A DNA stretch of 64,000 bases from Steromphala cineraria (Eukaryota > Mollusca > Gastropoda > Trochida > Trochidae): the NCBI GenBank assembly GCA_916613615.1, contig OU744723.1:68715226-68779225 (forward strand), written 5' to 3'. Shown one piece after another: positions 12,391 through 23,285 of the stretch. Both the position numbers and the translations under genes were made by a program. Below the pieces are notes generated by a model. That model had not been told where the DNA came from and ran no database searches. It saw only the letters and a program-made list of their open reading frames with translations. Each line of letters starts with the position of its first letter. Within the stretch, counting starts at the first letter, position 1.

Positions 12391-12734
12391 AGCTCATCTG
12401 AAAATATACAAATAAACACTGCACATCTCATAAAAGATGACGAAACTATGATGACCTCTACACCTAGCTCTTTAATCAATATACGTATGGCGGGCATTTG
12501 GTTTTTCAAAAACAAATAATGTTCTAAGTTTTTATCAAACCCCAGCCAAATTGACAATAAAAGTCAACTTGTATATAGATTTCATGTTCAACATGGACAT
12601 TTATATGCTCTGTGAATACAAATTTTAAAACGCAGAATGTATCATCTGGTAGGAGTGAACATTGTGAAAATGAATGCTTGCTAATACTTTCCAGCTTGTT
12701 ATAAATGGATGAACCTGTAAAATGTAATATTATT

Positions 12735-12945
12735 GTAAGTTGTTCCTCGGTATGTTTGTCACTACAACTTTTACCCATATATCAATCTGCACCCAATATC
12801 AACTTGTCCTCACAAATCAATATGTCAGCCAACACTCTTATCAGCTTATACCAAAGTACAAAGAGTTCAATCTTACATGTATGCACTATTTCTGTATCTA
12901 TGAACCAATGTTGGTGGCTTTGTGAAAATGAACTGATTGTTTAAT
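12735..12945 (+). repeat. Shared repeat segment in the TRIM 5' region, possible retroposon 3' tail
   Basis: A block containing CCCATATATCAATCTGCACCC and a terminal AATGAACTGATTG is repeated at 30010-30220 (block B). A partial relative at 13160-13225 ends AATAAACTGATTGATTG. The AATAAA plus TGAT repeat resembles a LINE or SINE 3' end, but no coding part is present. Confidence 0.4.
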
Positions 12946-13384
12946 CTTGTATCATGTATTTATGTAATCTTGTATCAACCTTTACACTCGTGGAAATACT
13001 AATATTTAGGCACTCGTGTCATAAACATAGTATGTCATGGGCACGAATATATTATTCTGTTTATTACCATAGACCCAAAATACTCAAATCCTACTTCTTA
13101 GTATAGGCGGACGACCCATATAAATTGTGATATCATAGGTAAAGTGTGACGTAATATCCTCTGTTTATGTACTATTTCTGTATCGATGTACCACTGTTAG
13201 TGTCTTTTTGAAAATAAACTGATTGATTGACAATTACGACATTATGTTTAGGAATCGGAATCCTTTACTTATATTATATCATCTGGTATGTTAAGTCTAT
13301 CCTCGCCCCAAAAGAGTAACTGTTAATGCATATATCAGTCTTTATCCTTTGCTCAAACATTTACTTGGCCACCAACTTGTATAC

Positions 13385-13840
13385 ATAAAGAAACCCTATG
13401 GCGTTTACAAAACGACTAACTGTATAGATCAACCAGCTCTCTCGTATCTAGGTCATCGATTCAATAAACCTTGCTGTTACTGATATTTTCAGTTGAAATT
13501 GACCCGGGGTAATGGGAGAGATGATATGAACAGGTTCAGAGGTGGATTTGATCAAGTAATTGAAATATATATGATAAGTTTACTTCAATAACGCCTACAC
13601 TAAGGGCATACTACTGTATCTTTAGTACACCTACCACTTCCTTGTTCAGGGACAGAACTCAAACCAAACTATCCCCATGGCCCTGACACAACGACCAGCT
13701 GTATAGATCAACTAGCTCCAATTATCTAGGTCATCGATACAATAAACCTGGCTCTGACGGGATATGTTGAGTTGAAATTGACCCGGGGTACTGAGACAGA
13801 TGATATGAACATATTCAGAGGTGTTATTGATCAAATAATA
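13385..13840. repeat. Diverged tandem duplication upstream of TRIM-A (about 290-bp period)
   Basis: Two copies of a segment with CTGTATAGATCAAC, ATCTAGGTCATCGAT, GAAATTGACCCGGGGTA and ATATGAACANNTTCAGAGGTG motifs, near 13385-13560 and 13680-13840. A single equivalent copy lies at 30290-30440. Confidence 0.65.
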
Positions 13841-13976
13841 TATGACGTGTTATGATCGAGTAGAACTATGTTTAATGTGTTCATTACATAAAATATAACA
13901 CCATATAATATCTTATCAACCTACATGTACATGATATTACAACAGTTCGAACATAAATGTTAAATGCCAACCTTCA

Positions 13977-14100
13977 CCTGTCACGCTTGTGAGCTGAACA
14001 CAGCAATGTTTGCTACCTGTGACGTCAGATCATCACGTGACCACTCTTTCGCGTTAGCAGTTACGAGGCTGTTGATAATAGGTCATTGTGAAAGATACAC
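13977..14100 (-). promoter_or_regulatory. Candidate TRIM-A promoter and non-coding first exon
   Basis: This upstream stretch is conserved with 30690-30820 while its surroundings have diverged. On the minus strand it has CACGTGATGATCTGACGTCA, that is an E-box (CACGTG) and a full CRE (TGACGTCA), followed about 45 bp later by a GACAG/GTGAAG donor. This suits a short 5' UTR exon spliced to the acceptor next to the ATG at 12390. The equivalent donor in block B is less good. No TATA box was seen. Confidence 0.4.
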
Positions 14101-14479
14101 ACTCTCAAAGTCAGCAATCGATATCATTGCTGTTTGAGAAATGTCCTATTCATGTAAGGAAGTTGTTAGATGAGAAGTTTGCATTGCATATGCTTATTAG
14201 TGATTGACGATAATCAGTGTTTAGAGTTTGAAGTATGTTTTAGTATCATGCAATAAAGATATGCCATACAAGTACTAATCATTGTGTAACATGCCTAACT
14301 TTTTATCCAGAGACTGTCATAAATACACTAGAATAACATGTTATTTCTTGAAATTAGTTCTACTCATATCAAATAAAAGGCAAATACTTACCTGCATGTC
14401 CACCCTGCTAGATATACCCACTTCTCTGGCTGTCTAACAACCTTATCTGTTTGTTTGCTTGTTACCCAGAAACCATCGA

Positions 14480-17400
14480 GTGATCACACTGCCTAGTTTA
14501 TGCAGTTTATAACTTACCTCGCATATCTTAGATCAAGTTGAATACAGTATATTTGAATGTGAATGAAAAATAGAAAGCTCTAACTTAGAGTCTAAGTTGT
14601 ATGCAGTATCAATGCTTAGCATAGGTGTGTGTGGAATACACTAAATGCACACTCTGTAAAACCTTGCTTTGCAATTGCATGTAAGCAGAGTCTTGATAGT
14701 GTATCATTCGCCTATGGATTCTATATCTCTGTTCAAGAAATTGAAGTAATATATGTACGCTCGATTTTTGTGGCTGGTTGTTGTCACAGCTTCCCACCTT
14801 CAGTTTAGTTGACTTGCTAGTGTATCTTAGTGCAGTTATCATGTAGTTTTGATTTCGTTTTGATGTCAATCAAATAACTCCAGCAGCACTGCAAATTGAT
14901 CACCAGTGTCCGTAATTATGTAACCATTCCAAAACCATAATGTCTGATAACTGGTGCATGAGTTCGAAATTTGGTACGAGAACATAAACATACATATGGG
15001 GCAATATTTATTAATTTCGATTTCTTAATTTTCATTTAAAACGATCTTCATTGACTCCCTGACAAAAACAATGGCATCGTTACATTGACTTATTTCAAAT
15101 GAACACATTTGACGTAGGCCTAAAGCTGTTGATACCTTATGAAGGATTTTATAGAGAAAAATATGAAAGTAGTGTTTTCGAAATTTTGACCCTTGTAACT
15201 TCAATGACCAGCCAGGATTAACTGGTAGGAATGTAATAAGAATATGTTAACGCAAATTAAATCTGATGTAGTGAAATGACAACATGATCGTTTTCATTTT
15301 TACAAAGCTTTGATGCCTTAAATACGTTCCAAATTACATGATATCTGCACTTGAATATGCAGGTTAGTGAACAAGGTTTTCGCAGCTGTACATTGATGAA
15401 ATAATCACTTTTACTTGTCTTGAGATTAGAAAGTAATAATCAATCTGCGTCAACACTAACTCAAAATCTAATGCAATGCGTTATTGCCAATTGAAAATCT
15501 ATTGTATCGTTCAAGAAGCAACAAAATGGGAATGTAAAATACATTGATGAAATAATCATGCCAGCTTAGTTCATGTCCAGAAATTATAAATTGTAAATAT
15601 TTAGGCTGCTTCGAAAGAAAAAAATATCATGAAGGATTTTGTCAATAGGGGGTTAATATTTGAACAGTAAACGCATATAACATGTCCACAAATTTAACAT
15701 TATTATTATTCACATTTTCTATTATAGTTTCCACACTAAGTTGTATTGTCTACACGTTTTTCTTTAATGGATCCACAACATCAATCAGAATTTTAAACAT
15801 TGTTAATATACATTTACAATATGTTTTTTGATTGGAAACGGTTCAATGGAACCGATGAATGATTAAAACATGTTTCCAAAATATGTTTACAGAAAAGACA
15901 AACGTAATGTGGATTGGATGTTTAGGTTGTAAAACTAGCATACATGTAAATCTATTACACTCTCGTTGAAGGTGCTGCAGTTGTTAAACAATGACATGTT
16001 ATTTAACACTGTTGTGAAACATTGCACTTGAAAGCGATCGCATCAGGAACTACTTTCCTGCCTTCGCATGATAATTTATCTGTTGATTATGTCAATAATT
16101 GTGACTTAAAGGATTTTAAAACCCCATTCCGAAATATTTGAAGTTAAAACAGATTGTTTTGATCAAACAACTCGTCCTGCAACATCGCCCTGCTAACAAT
16201 TTTTTCCCTTTCGTCAAACTTGCTGTGTCACTTTCTCCGAGCGAGAACCGAAGAATCCCGAACTTTAATAAACGATGATGATAAAAATATATCAACACAG
16301 ACCTATTCACTAATAGGTAGGGGGCATATTCGATTGGAGATCATATTCTATTAGATAGGTTTTTATCATGTAAATCTAATATCTTAGCACTGTGTCAATG
16401 AGTGGCCGTGCTCAAACAGCGAAATCGGAATTACTAGTATGCATAGACCTCAACGAACACACGGGAAGTGTTATCAGCATTAACTATTTTGTAAAATCTT
16501 TTGATAATTGATTTTTGAGCTAATGACAGGTGGCGAGGTTTCCAAATGACACATAAATACACCTAGACAAAGTCTAAATATTTGAATCGGCTCCGCGGCC
16601 GATCTGACACGCCGTTGTGTCGTTGACAGCACCATTTTTTTTAACGAAAATGTAAAAAACCTGTCAATTTTTTAAAACTTTAACTGATAAAACTGGCCAC
16701 ATCTTCAAGAGAAACTTACAAATAGGCTTCAAAACATCTTTGTATGCCATGATAATCAAGCAATATAGAGTTAGAACAACATTTGTTCCTTTTGATGTGG
16801 ATTTCAATCACGTCGCCAGTATCAAGAACGATAACTCTAAACGGCTCTTTTGTTTACTACTTTACATGTTCCAATGTTGGTTGATTTTTTTCTTTCTTAT
16901 ATAAGATTTACTTGTAATGAGATTCAATTACACCTGCAATATCTCAGAAAAAAGTCACAAAAACATTGATGACTATATATATTTGTTTATCATTTCATTA
17001 CTGCTTACAAATTGAAATACGGATTCATTCCCAAAATATTGAAAAAAATATAATCACACAAAATCATTTCATTTATTATATGCAATCATCTAGCATATCA
17101 CTTAGATATTGTTTAAAATAATTAATGTAACATAGATATGCACAATCAAAGGGATGTTTCAATTATTTCGAAAAATATAATTGCTGATATGTGACATATT
17201 TTCTAAAATTTGGAATCGTTTTCACTATTAAATAATTAGAAAAAAATGTCTGGAAATGAGTGTACTCGTATTCCAAGTTACTGCAAGACGTTCAATTTTA
17301 TCAAAAAGACATCAAGGCTACTGTTTCCTTATCTAAAGGTAATATTCAACTGATCTCAAATTTCCAGTTCTATAAATAGACTGGAGTACGAATTAATAAT

Positions 17401-18600
17401 AATATAAACCTCCAAAAAAACTTTTGATAGCCAGTTGGAATTCGCTTTTTTGTTTTTGGAAATTTTAAAGCATTCTCATAAAAAAAATCAACACAGAAAA
17501 TAGTCTATTGACTGCAGGCATGAATTGACGACGATCAAACACACATTTATCTTCAGCTAAAATTATTAAACTAAGTCAACAATAAGTTTAATGTCTTTGA
17601 GATATGTTGTGAGTATCAATCAAAAGCGTGTTTGTTAACAGCTTTTACATCGGCCTACCCAGGCTTTGCCCTGCAGTGCATCCCGGCCAAGATTGACGGG
17701 CTACTATTACGTCACATTACGGAAGATGCCGAGAGCTGCCGATCTTTTTGCATATCGGCAAGTCGGATTTGCCGGGCGGTTTACAAATGTTAGCGCAGGA
17801 TTGCAAATTTGACGTAAAATCATGGCGGCTTGTGTTAACCGGTAAAACACACCATACTTATGAAGTTAATTGACTTAAAATGAGGTTTTGAAATCCTTTA
17901 AGAATATTGTTCTCAGTCCGAACGAAAAATTTACGAGATTAAAGTAAAATTCTTTTTAAAAACGTGTTAATGTGTTTATGATTAAATTGTCCGAGAAACA
18001 ATACAAAGAATCAGAGATACCTCCACAACGAAACGCTGAAAAAGTTTTTTGAGTTATCTCCCTTGCAGCCCTAAGCTCCTAGCAGCGTTTGGCAACTCAA
18101 CCACGAGCTCGCCATTCAAAGCAGGGGTCCTTTTTTTTGTTTAAGAATTTAGATGACATTTCAATTTGAAGAGGGTATTCCCCAATCCATCCTCACCATG
18201 GATCGCAAACAAGGACAGTGTTCCTCCCACTGACACTAGGGATCAAACTTACTGAATCGCGCTTGAAAACGCACATTCCGATGACGTCACAACCACTTGA
18301 CATTCATTCACATAATCTAACGTTCATTCATCCAATTTAGCGACTAATGGTTTTGTTAACTCGCCAATTTGCTTTTGTATGAACTATATATAACACAAAG
18401 ATAATTTAATGTGAGTTTTCCATTTGTATTGTTCAGAATTAAAGCTGTTATTAACGGACTTACTCATGAACTATTTGTTCATTGTTCGAAGTCTAATGAC
18501 GCTATGCGTCCAACTAAGAACTGTATTCCTACGCACGACTACAAGATTGAGAGAAAAACCTCATTTTCATTTTATATCATTAATTCAAAGAAAGTAATAA
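14480..18600. other. Intergenic, no supported gene
   Basis: AT-rich with only short chance ORFs. Two things stand out. First, 16575-16880 is a diverged duplicate of 22980-23285. Second, 17640-17845 is a locally CG-rich patch ending in AAATCATGGCGGCTTGTG followed by a GTAAAA donor-like site, which could be a small plus-strand first exon. No further exons could be tied to it. Confidence 0.5.
16575..16880. repeat. Dispersed duplicate, copy 1 (partner 22980-23285)
   Basis: Shares an ACGCCGTNG...GTTGACRGCAC start, AACGAAAATGTNAAAAACCTG, and CAAGAACGATAACTCTAA with 22980-23285 in the same orientation and order. On the minus strand both keep a similar short peptide (RNKCCSN), but no gene could be built from it. 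Confidence 0.7.
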
Positions 18601-18608
18601 ATAAAATA

Positions 18609-18718
18609 TTAAACTCCGTCCAGTTTAATAACATATTTATGAAACCCGTGGATAGTAATGGTATTTAACTCGCTTACGCTCGTTTCATAAATATGTTATT
18701 AAACTGAACGTCGTTTAG
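18609..18718. mobile_element. Fold-back element
   Basis: Palindrome with arms containing CAGTTTAATAACATATTTAT and its reverse complement, and a CTCGCTTACGCTCG loop. Two or three mismatches near the outer ends. Confidence 0.75.
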
Positions 18719-19574
18719 TATTCTCTATTTTTCTCTTTCTATGATTGATGTGTGTTCACATTTTCATTTAAGAAAGTTTAACTCAAATGGTTTCATTTTT
18801 AGCGATAAACATGCAAGCTAAATAAGATGTATTAACTACAAAACTGAGATTTTCGATTATACCTAATATAAATAAATAATTGATGAATCATTCTCTGAGT
18901 CACTTTAATTATGCTAGCGGTATTCATTGGTTGAAAACTTGCAGGTGTCAATAAATGTGTGTGTACTACCGTTAAAGATTTGATTTGAAACTTTTTAAAA
19001 CAAAAAAGTGTTTCTTCAATTAGATAACCTACTGTCATTGTGTGTACAATTGTAAACAAAAACGTGGCACTTTCCGTAACATATCGGTTTGTCATTAGTA
19101 CAATTATGATTGTTCTTTATTCAATTTCTTTTAAAACAATAATTGACATATTTCCATAAATATCTAGAAAGGTTTTATTTGGAATATAAATATTTTAGTC
19201 ATATTGGTAGGGTTTTCTATTCTAGATAGGATACAATGTGTCAGTGTCAGTTCTCTATTTCAATGATTGAGACTAAATCACGTTTCTTATGTATCCTACT
19301 GAGCAATCTATAAGTTACATCTTAATCAACAAAAAGCTTTATATTGTATATATTGTTTTTTCATAGTATTTTTTGTCAGTCTTAAAACAATAAACTGCAT
19401 TATGAAACAAACATTTCATTTCTATTGACACTGTTATGAACTATGCATATACATTATACCTATTAAAGGAACATTCTCATGCTGAACATATTCTATGCTA
19501 ACCAAGCAGGTCCAAGCATTGCAATAACGACCTTAATTTCTGGTATCCATCTGATTAAATCCGGCCAAAATACA

Positions 19575-19735
19575 AGTTTGATATTTAGAGGATATTTGTG
19601 TTTTCTTGACAAATACCACGTTTATCTCATCAAGTGATGAAGAAAGTTTATATTGTAATTTGTAACTTTTCTGCCTCACGAGATGAGATAAACATGGTAT
19701 TTGTCAAGAAAACACAAATTTTCTATTTATTTTAT
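19575..19735. mobile_element. Fold-back MITE (TTTATCTCATNNAGTG family), copy 1
   Basis: Arms containing TTTTCTTGACAAATACCACG and the matching reverse complement CATGGTATTTGTCAAGAAAA surround a CATCAAGTGATGAAG / CTGCCTCACGAGATGAG core. Followed by an ATGACGTCA-containing segment also seen after the copy at 19984-20167. Confidence 0.75.
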
Positions 19736-19983
19736 GATTTAATCGTTGTATTTCTAACAAACTTCAAGTGCGTTTACGTTCAGTCTGCTCCACAGAGAGC
19801 CCGTCGCCAAAGCAACAATATGACGTCATGAGCGTGTCATTGCGTCAGAGCATTGTTCGATGACGTCAGGTCATTGTTACTATCAGTCACTAGTGACTGA
19901 AAACACGTTCCATTGTTATTGTCACTAGTGACTGATAACACGATTGACTGTCATTGATAGATCTCGGTATGTCACCGCCAATC

Positions 19984-20167
19984 ATATAATAAATAGAGGA
20001 TATCTGTCTTTTCTTGACTAATACCATGTTTATCTCATCGAGTGAGGTAGAAAGGTTATATTTTCACGAGTGGCGCAGCCACGAGTGAAAATATATAACT
20101 TGTCTACCTCACGAGATGAGATAAACATGGTATTTGTCAAGAATTGACGGATATTCTATTTATTATA
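19984..20167. mobile_element. Fold-back MITE, copy 2, almost perfect hairpin
   Basis: Arms begin ATATAATAAATAGAGGATAT and return as ATATTCTATTTATTATAT. The centre is CACGAGTGGCGCAGCCACGAGTG. The hairpin plus about 160 bp of following CRE-containing DNA (to about 20330) parallels 19575-19900, so a composite unit has been duplicated. Confidence 0.8.
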
Positions 20168-20340
20168 TGGTTTTACCATTGTAATTACGTCCGAAAAGGG
20201 TCAATTTCACGCCGAGCGGCCGCTAGGAACAGCCCGTCACCACAGTAACACTGTGACGTCATAAGCCAATTCGCCGCGTGAGACCATTGTTTTATGACGT
20301 CAAATTATATCAGTCACCGTTCGCAGTGAACATATATAGA

Positions 20341-20486
20341 GGTTATCATGCGAGTGTGTTTTGGGATCGTAAATATCCTGCATTAGGAATAAACATTGTA
20401 TTTTGCGAGCCTTGGCGAGCTAAATACATAGTGTTTATTCCTAATGCAGGATATTTACGATCCCAAAACACACGAGCATGATAACT
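20341..20486. mobile_element. Fold-back element with near-perfect arms of about 65 bp
   Basis: GGTTATCATG at the left and CATGATAAC at the right frame inner arms containing TTTTGGGATCGTAAATATCC and its reverse complement. The loop is GCGAGCCTTGGCGAGC. Very few mismatches, so recently mobile or maintained. Confidence 0.85.
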
Positions 20487-20756
20487 TCTTTATCATACAA
20501 TGTCATTTTAAAATTTAATGTGAAAAAATGCCTGATAATACTATTTTAATAGTTGAAGTTGTTTTAAGATTCGCGCATTGATATATGCAAATGAATAGAG
20601 CAATGACTCTGACGGTGAATTGACAAAATATAATTCCTCCTTATATATGCCTTTTATTGCCGTTTGAGTTATTTTGTCACGACTCTAGAATTTCTAATTT
20701 TAAAAATCTATAAAATACGATGATTTTAAAAATTAGACACATTTTAAATGGTCTTT

Positions 20757-20822
20757 GGCGGGATCGAACTGACGTTCTTTAATCCGACGTCATCGAGAGG
20801 ACGAGTCAATCTCACCAAGGGG
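20757..20822 (-). repeat. tRNA-like sequence (SINE head or tRNA pseudogene)
   Basis: On the minus strand TTGGTGAGATTGACTC resembles an A box and CAGTTCGATCC a B box at the right distance. The acceptor stem does not pair convincingly, so a functional tRNA is unlikely. Confidence 0.45.
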
Positions 20823-22554
20823 CAAGAGTTGCTTCCCTTCGCCTACGTGACAATGGCAGCTTGCGTTGAGACAGCGATTGAACGAACATTGATGGCCGGA
20901 GAGCTAAACTAGATGATAGTCTGTGGATATCCGAATCCAAACTAAACAACATTAAAGTAAAGGACACCGAAGATGGGTAAATGACGTGTTTGAACATGAG
21001 ACTTGAACTGCTTTTGGTACCTGTGAGTAAAATTGTTAGGTCGGTTTCATTCAAATCGTGAGGACAGTGTTTTAGCACTGCTAAGTCATACATATGGCTA
21101 AAGACCCATACAGTTTTGTTGTTATTTCTTAGATTAATGTTTATGTAATGTATCATTCATATTGTAATGCCTCTCTCTGTTACTAGAGGCGTTCAAAATG
21201 TTAACGCTTGTGACGTCATCGGAATTTTCGAAAGAAGTTCCGACCTTGACCTTTGAAATTTGCATCGGTATCCGTATATGACCCTTAGCCACGCCCAACG
21301 GATATCGAAAATATCCGTTGGCTTTATTATGCCGAGAACACTATCCATTGTATGATAAAAGTTATTTTCACTGTAGCTTGATAGACAGTTTATTTCACTG
21401 ATAAATCCCAGTATTTCACTGCTCGCCATATAATAAAAGATATTGTTGCTACCTTTGAACGTACTTGTTCTGGTGATTTCCGTGGTAGAGTCTTTGAATA
21501 CAGCGTGAAGGTTTCAGGTTAGATTCTAGTATCTTCTATTAAGACCCAAACTTTGGAAATCTTGGAGTAAAATACTTAATAAAACAAGTTGAAATGATTT
21601 GAAGTAAGTTTGCAAGCCGTACTACAGACTAACCTGATGTGAACTTCCAACGTTTGGTAAACGCTTTTAGTTTTCTTAATCTTGAAGTGGTTATGAATAG
21701 TACTGAGTGGTTATTCCTAGAAAAAAATTACCTCATAATGAAAAGAGAATTATTTCATCAGCATATCATGATGGGTAAACTCTTGTTTTACGATATCACC
21801 TCATGTGAGGTTAATTTCAACGTTTTGAAGAACCAAATGGTCATGGTAACCTTAGTAGTGGTAAATTGTACTGAGAGGTTATTGCTTTGGGGTCCAGAGA
21901 CCCCAAAGTTATGTAACATTTGATCTTGAAAACTAATTGGCAGAAGTTTCTCTCAATATTACTCTTGGAAACTTCAAAGAGAAGTTTCAGTTTATAATAT
22001 TTGTTTTAGGCATATCCTGGTATTTTGAACGACCAGTTGACAGAGCTGTACAAAATTTATACCCACGTGACCATGTGGTGGTACGAAATAATTGGCAAGC
22101 ATTAATTTGGAAACTGATTATTATAATAATGTTATGATGTAAAATATATCGTATATTTTCAAAAATATTTGGATTACCGTTAACAATCTTAATAAATATC
22201 AATTTTGCATATGCATGTGAGCTGTTTTGTAGTTATTCAATGTATTTTTTTGCCTATCACATTCGGAAACGACATTCCATTTTTGTATCAACTAGGAAGT
22301 CGGTTCCTTCAATTTGTTTTACTATAACGTGAGCGCTGAATGTCACGCCTTGTCAATGACTGATCGTTCACTCAATGCATCTCATCGCTTCACGGAAGAA
22401 AAGGAACTGAACAGGCCATTTTCAAATTTCATGTTTCAAAACATAACGTTATGGATGATTTATTTACGACTAACGGTGTCTTTCGAAGAAAGTATCGACA
22501 TAGAGTCTAAAGTATGATAAAGTATTCTTAAATGTCATCCTATAACATAATTAG

Positions 22555-22676
22555 AGAATAACCAACGAGGTACGAGTGATTACGGGATATCTGCCCGAGT
22601 CGAAATAATGTTCACAGTCGCGAGCCTTCGACTCGGGCAGATATCCCGTAATCACTCGTACCGAGTTGGTTATTCT
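22555..22676. mobile_element. Fold-back element with 50-60 bp arms
   Basis: Left arm GAATAACCAACGAGGTACGA continues to GGGATATCTGCCCGAGTCGA and returns as the reverse complement to GTTGGTTATTC. The short loop is around CACAGTCGCGAGCC. Confidence 0.85.
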
Positions 22677-22979
22677 ATATATTACCCATTTGTTAAAATT
22701 AAAAAACGACTTAAAAGATGCGATTGAGAAATCGTAGTAATGCTGTTCACATAGTAAGTGATACCAATCAGCTGATCAGTATTCATACGCGTGTCCAACT
22801 GAACATCTCCAGAGTGAATTAGTCAACAACGCATTTGAATCTAGTTCAGTTTCAAAACAATACGAAAATGACGAAAATATTGTCCCTGAATGATATAATA
22901 CACTTTTCAATCTTGAACAAATTAACACACATGAAACTCTTAATAAACAACATTATTTGATAAAGATAATAAGTATTTT

Positions 22980-23285
22980 TATCAGCCGATCGTCACGCCG
23001 TAGCTCTACTGTTGACGGCACACTGTTGTAACGAAAATGTCAAAAACCTGTCAATTTTTTTAAACTATAATTGATAAAAATGGCAATATCTTTAAGAGAA
23101 ACTTACAAAGAATGCATCAAAACAAGTCTGTATGTCAGGATAATCAAATAATCTGAAGTTTGAACAACATTTGTTTCTTTCGACGTTACTTTCATTCACG
23201 TAGCAAGTGTCAAGAACGATAACTCTAATCGGCCTGTGATCACAGTGGGATTGTTCCCAGGGCTGATCAACTATGAGTATGTTGA
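22980..23285. repeat. Dispersed duplicate, copy 2 (partner 16575-16880)
   Basis: Same orientation and motif order as 16575-16880. It lies inside the insertion private to block B. Confidence 0.7.

Larger units (their letters stand above)
5570..14480. repeat. Segmental duplication block A (TRIM gene plus flanks)
   Basis: From a TTGCTACCTT-like start to a CCAGAAACCATCG-like end, this block is collinear with 21430-31345. Shared parts are the 3' flank of the TRIM gene, both TRIM exons, the intron, and the upstream promoter area. Coding parts are very similar and flanks more diverged with indels. Insertions private to block A include the TTAA element at 5948-6298 and a 133-bp tandem duplication at 7305-7565. 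Confidence 0.85.

Noticed and set aside
20757..21156. Minus-strand 114-codon ORF (20812-21156) as a gene
   Set aside because: It overlaps a tRNA-like SINE head and has no domain or splice support.
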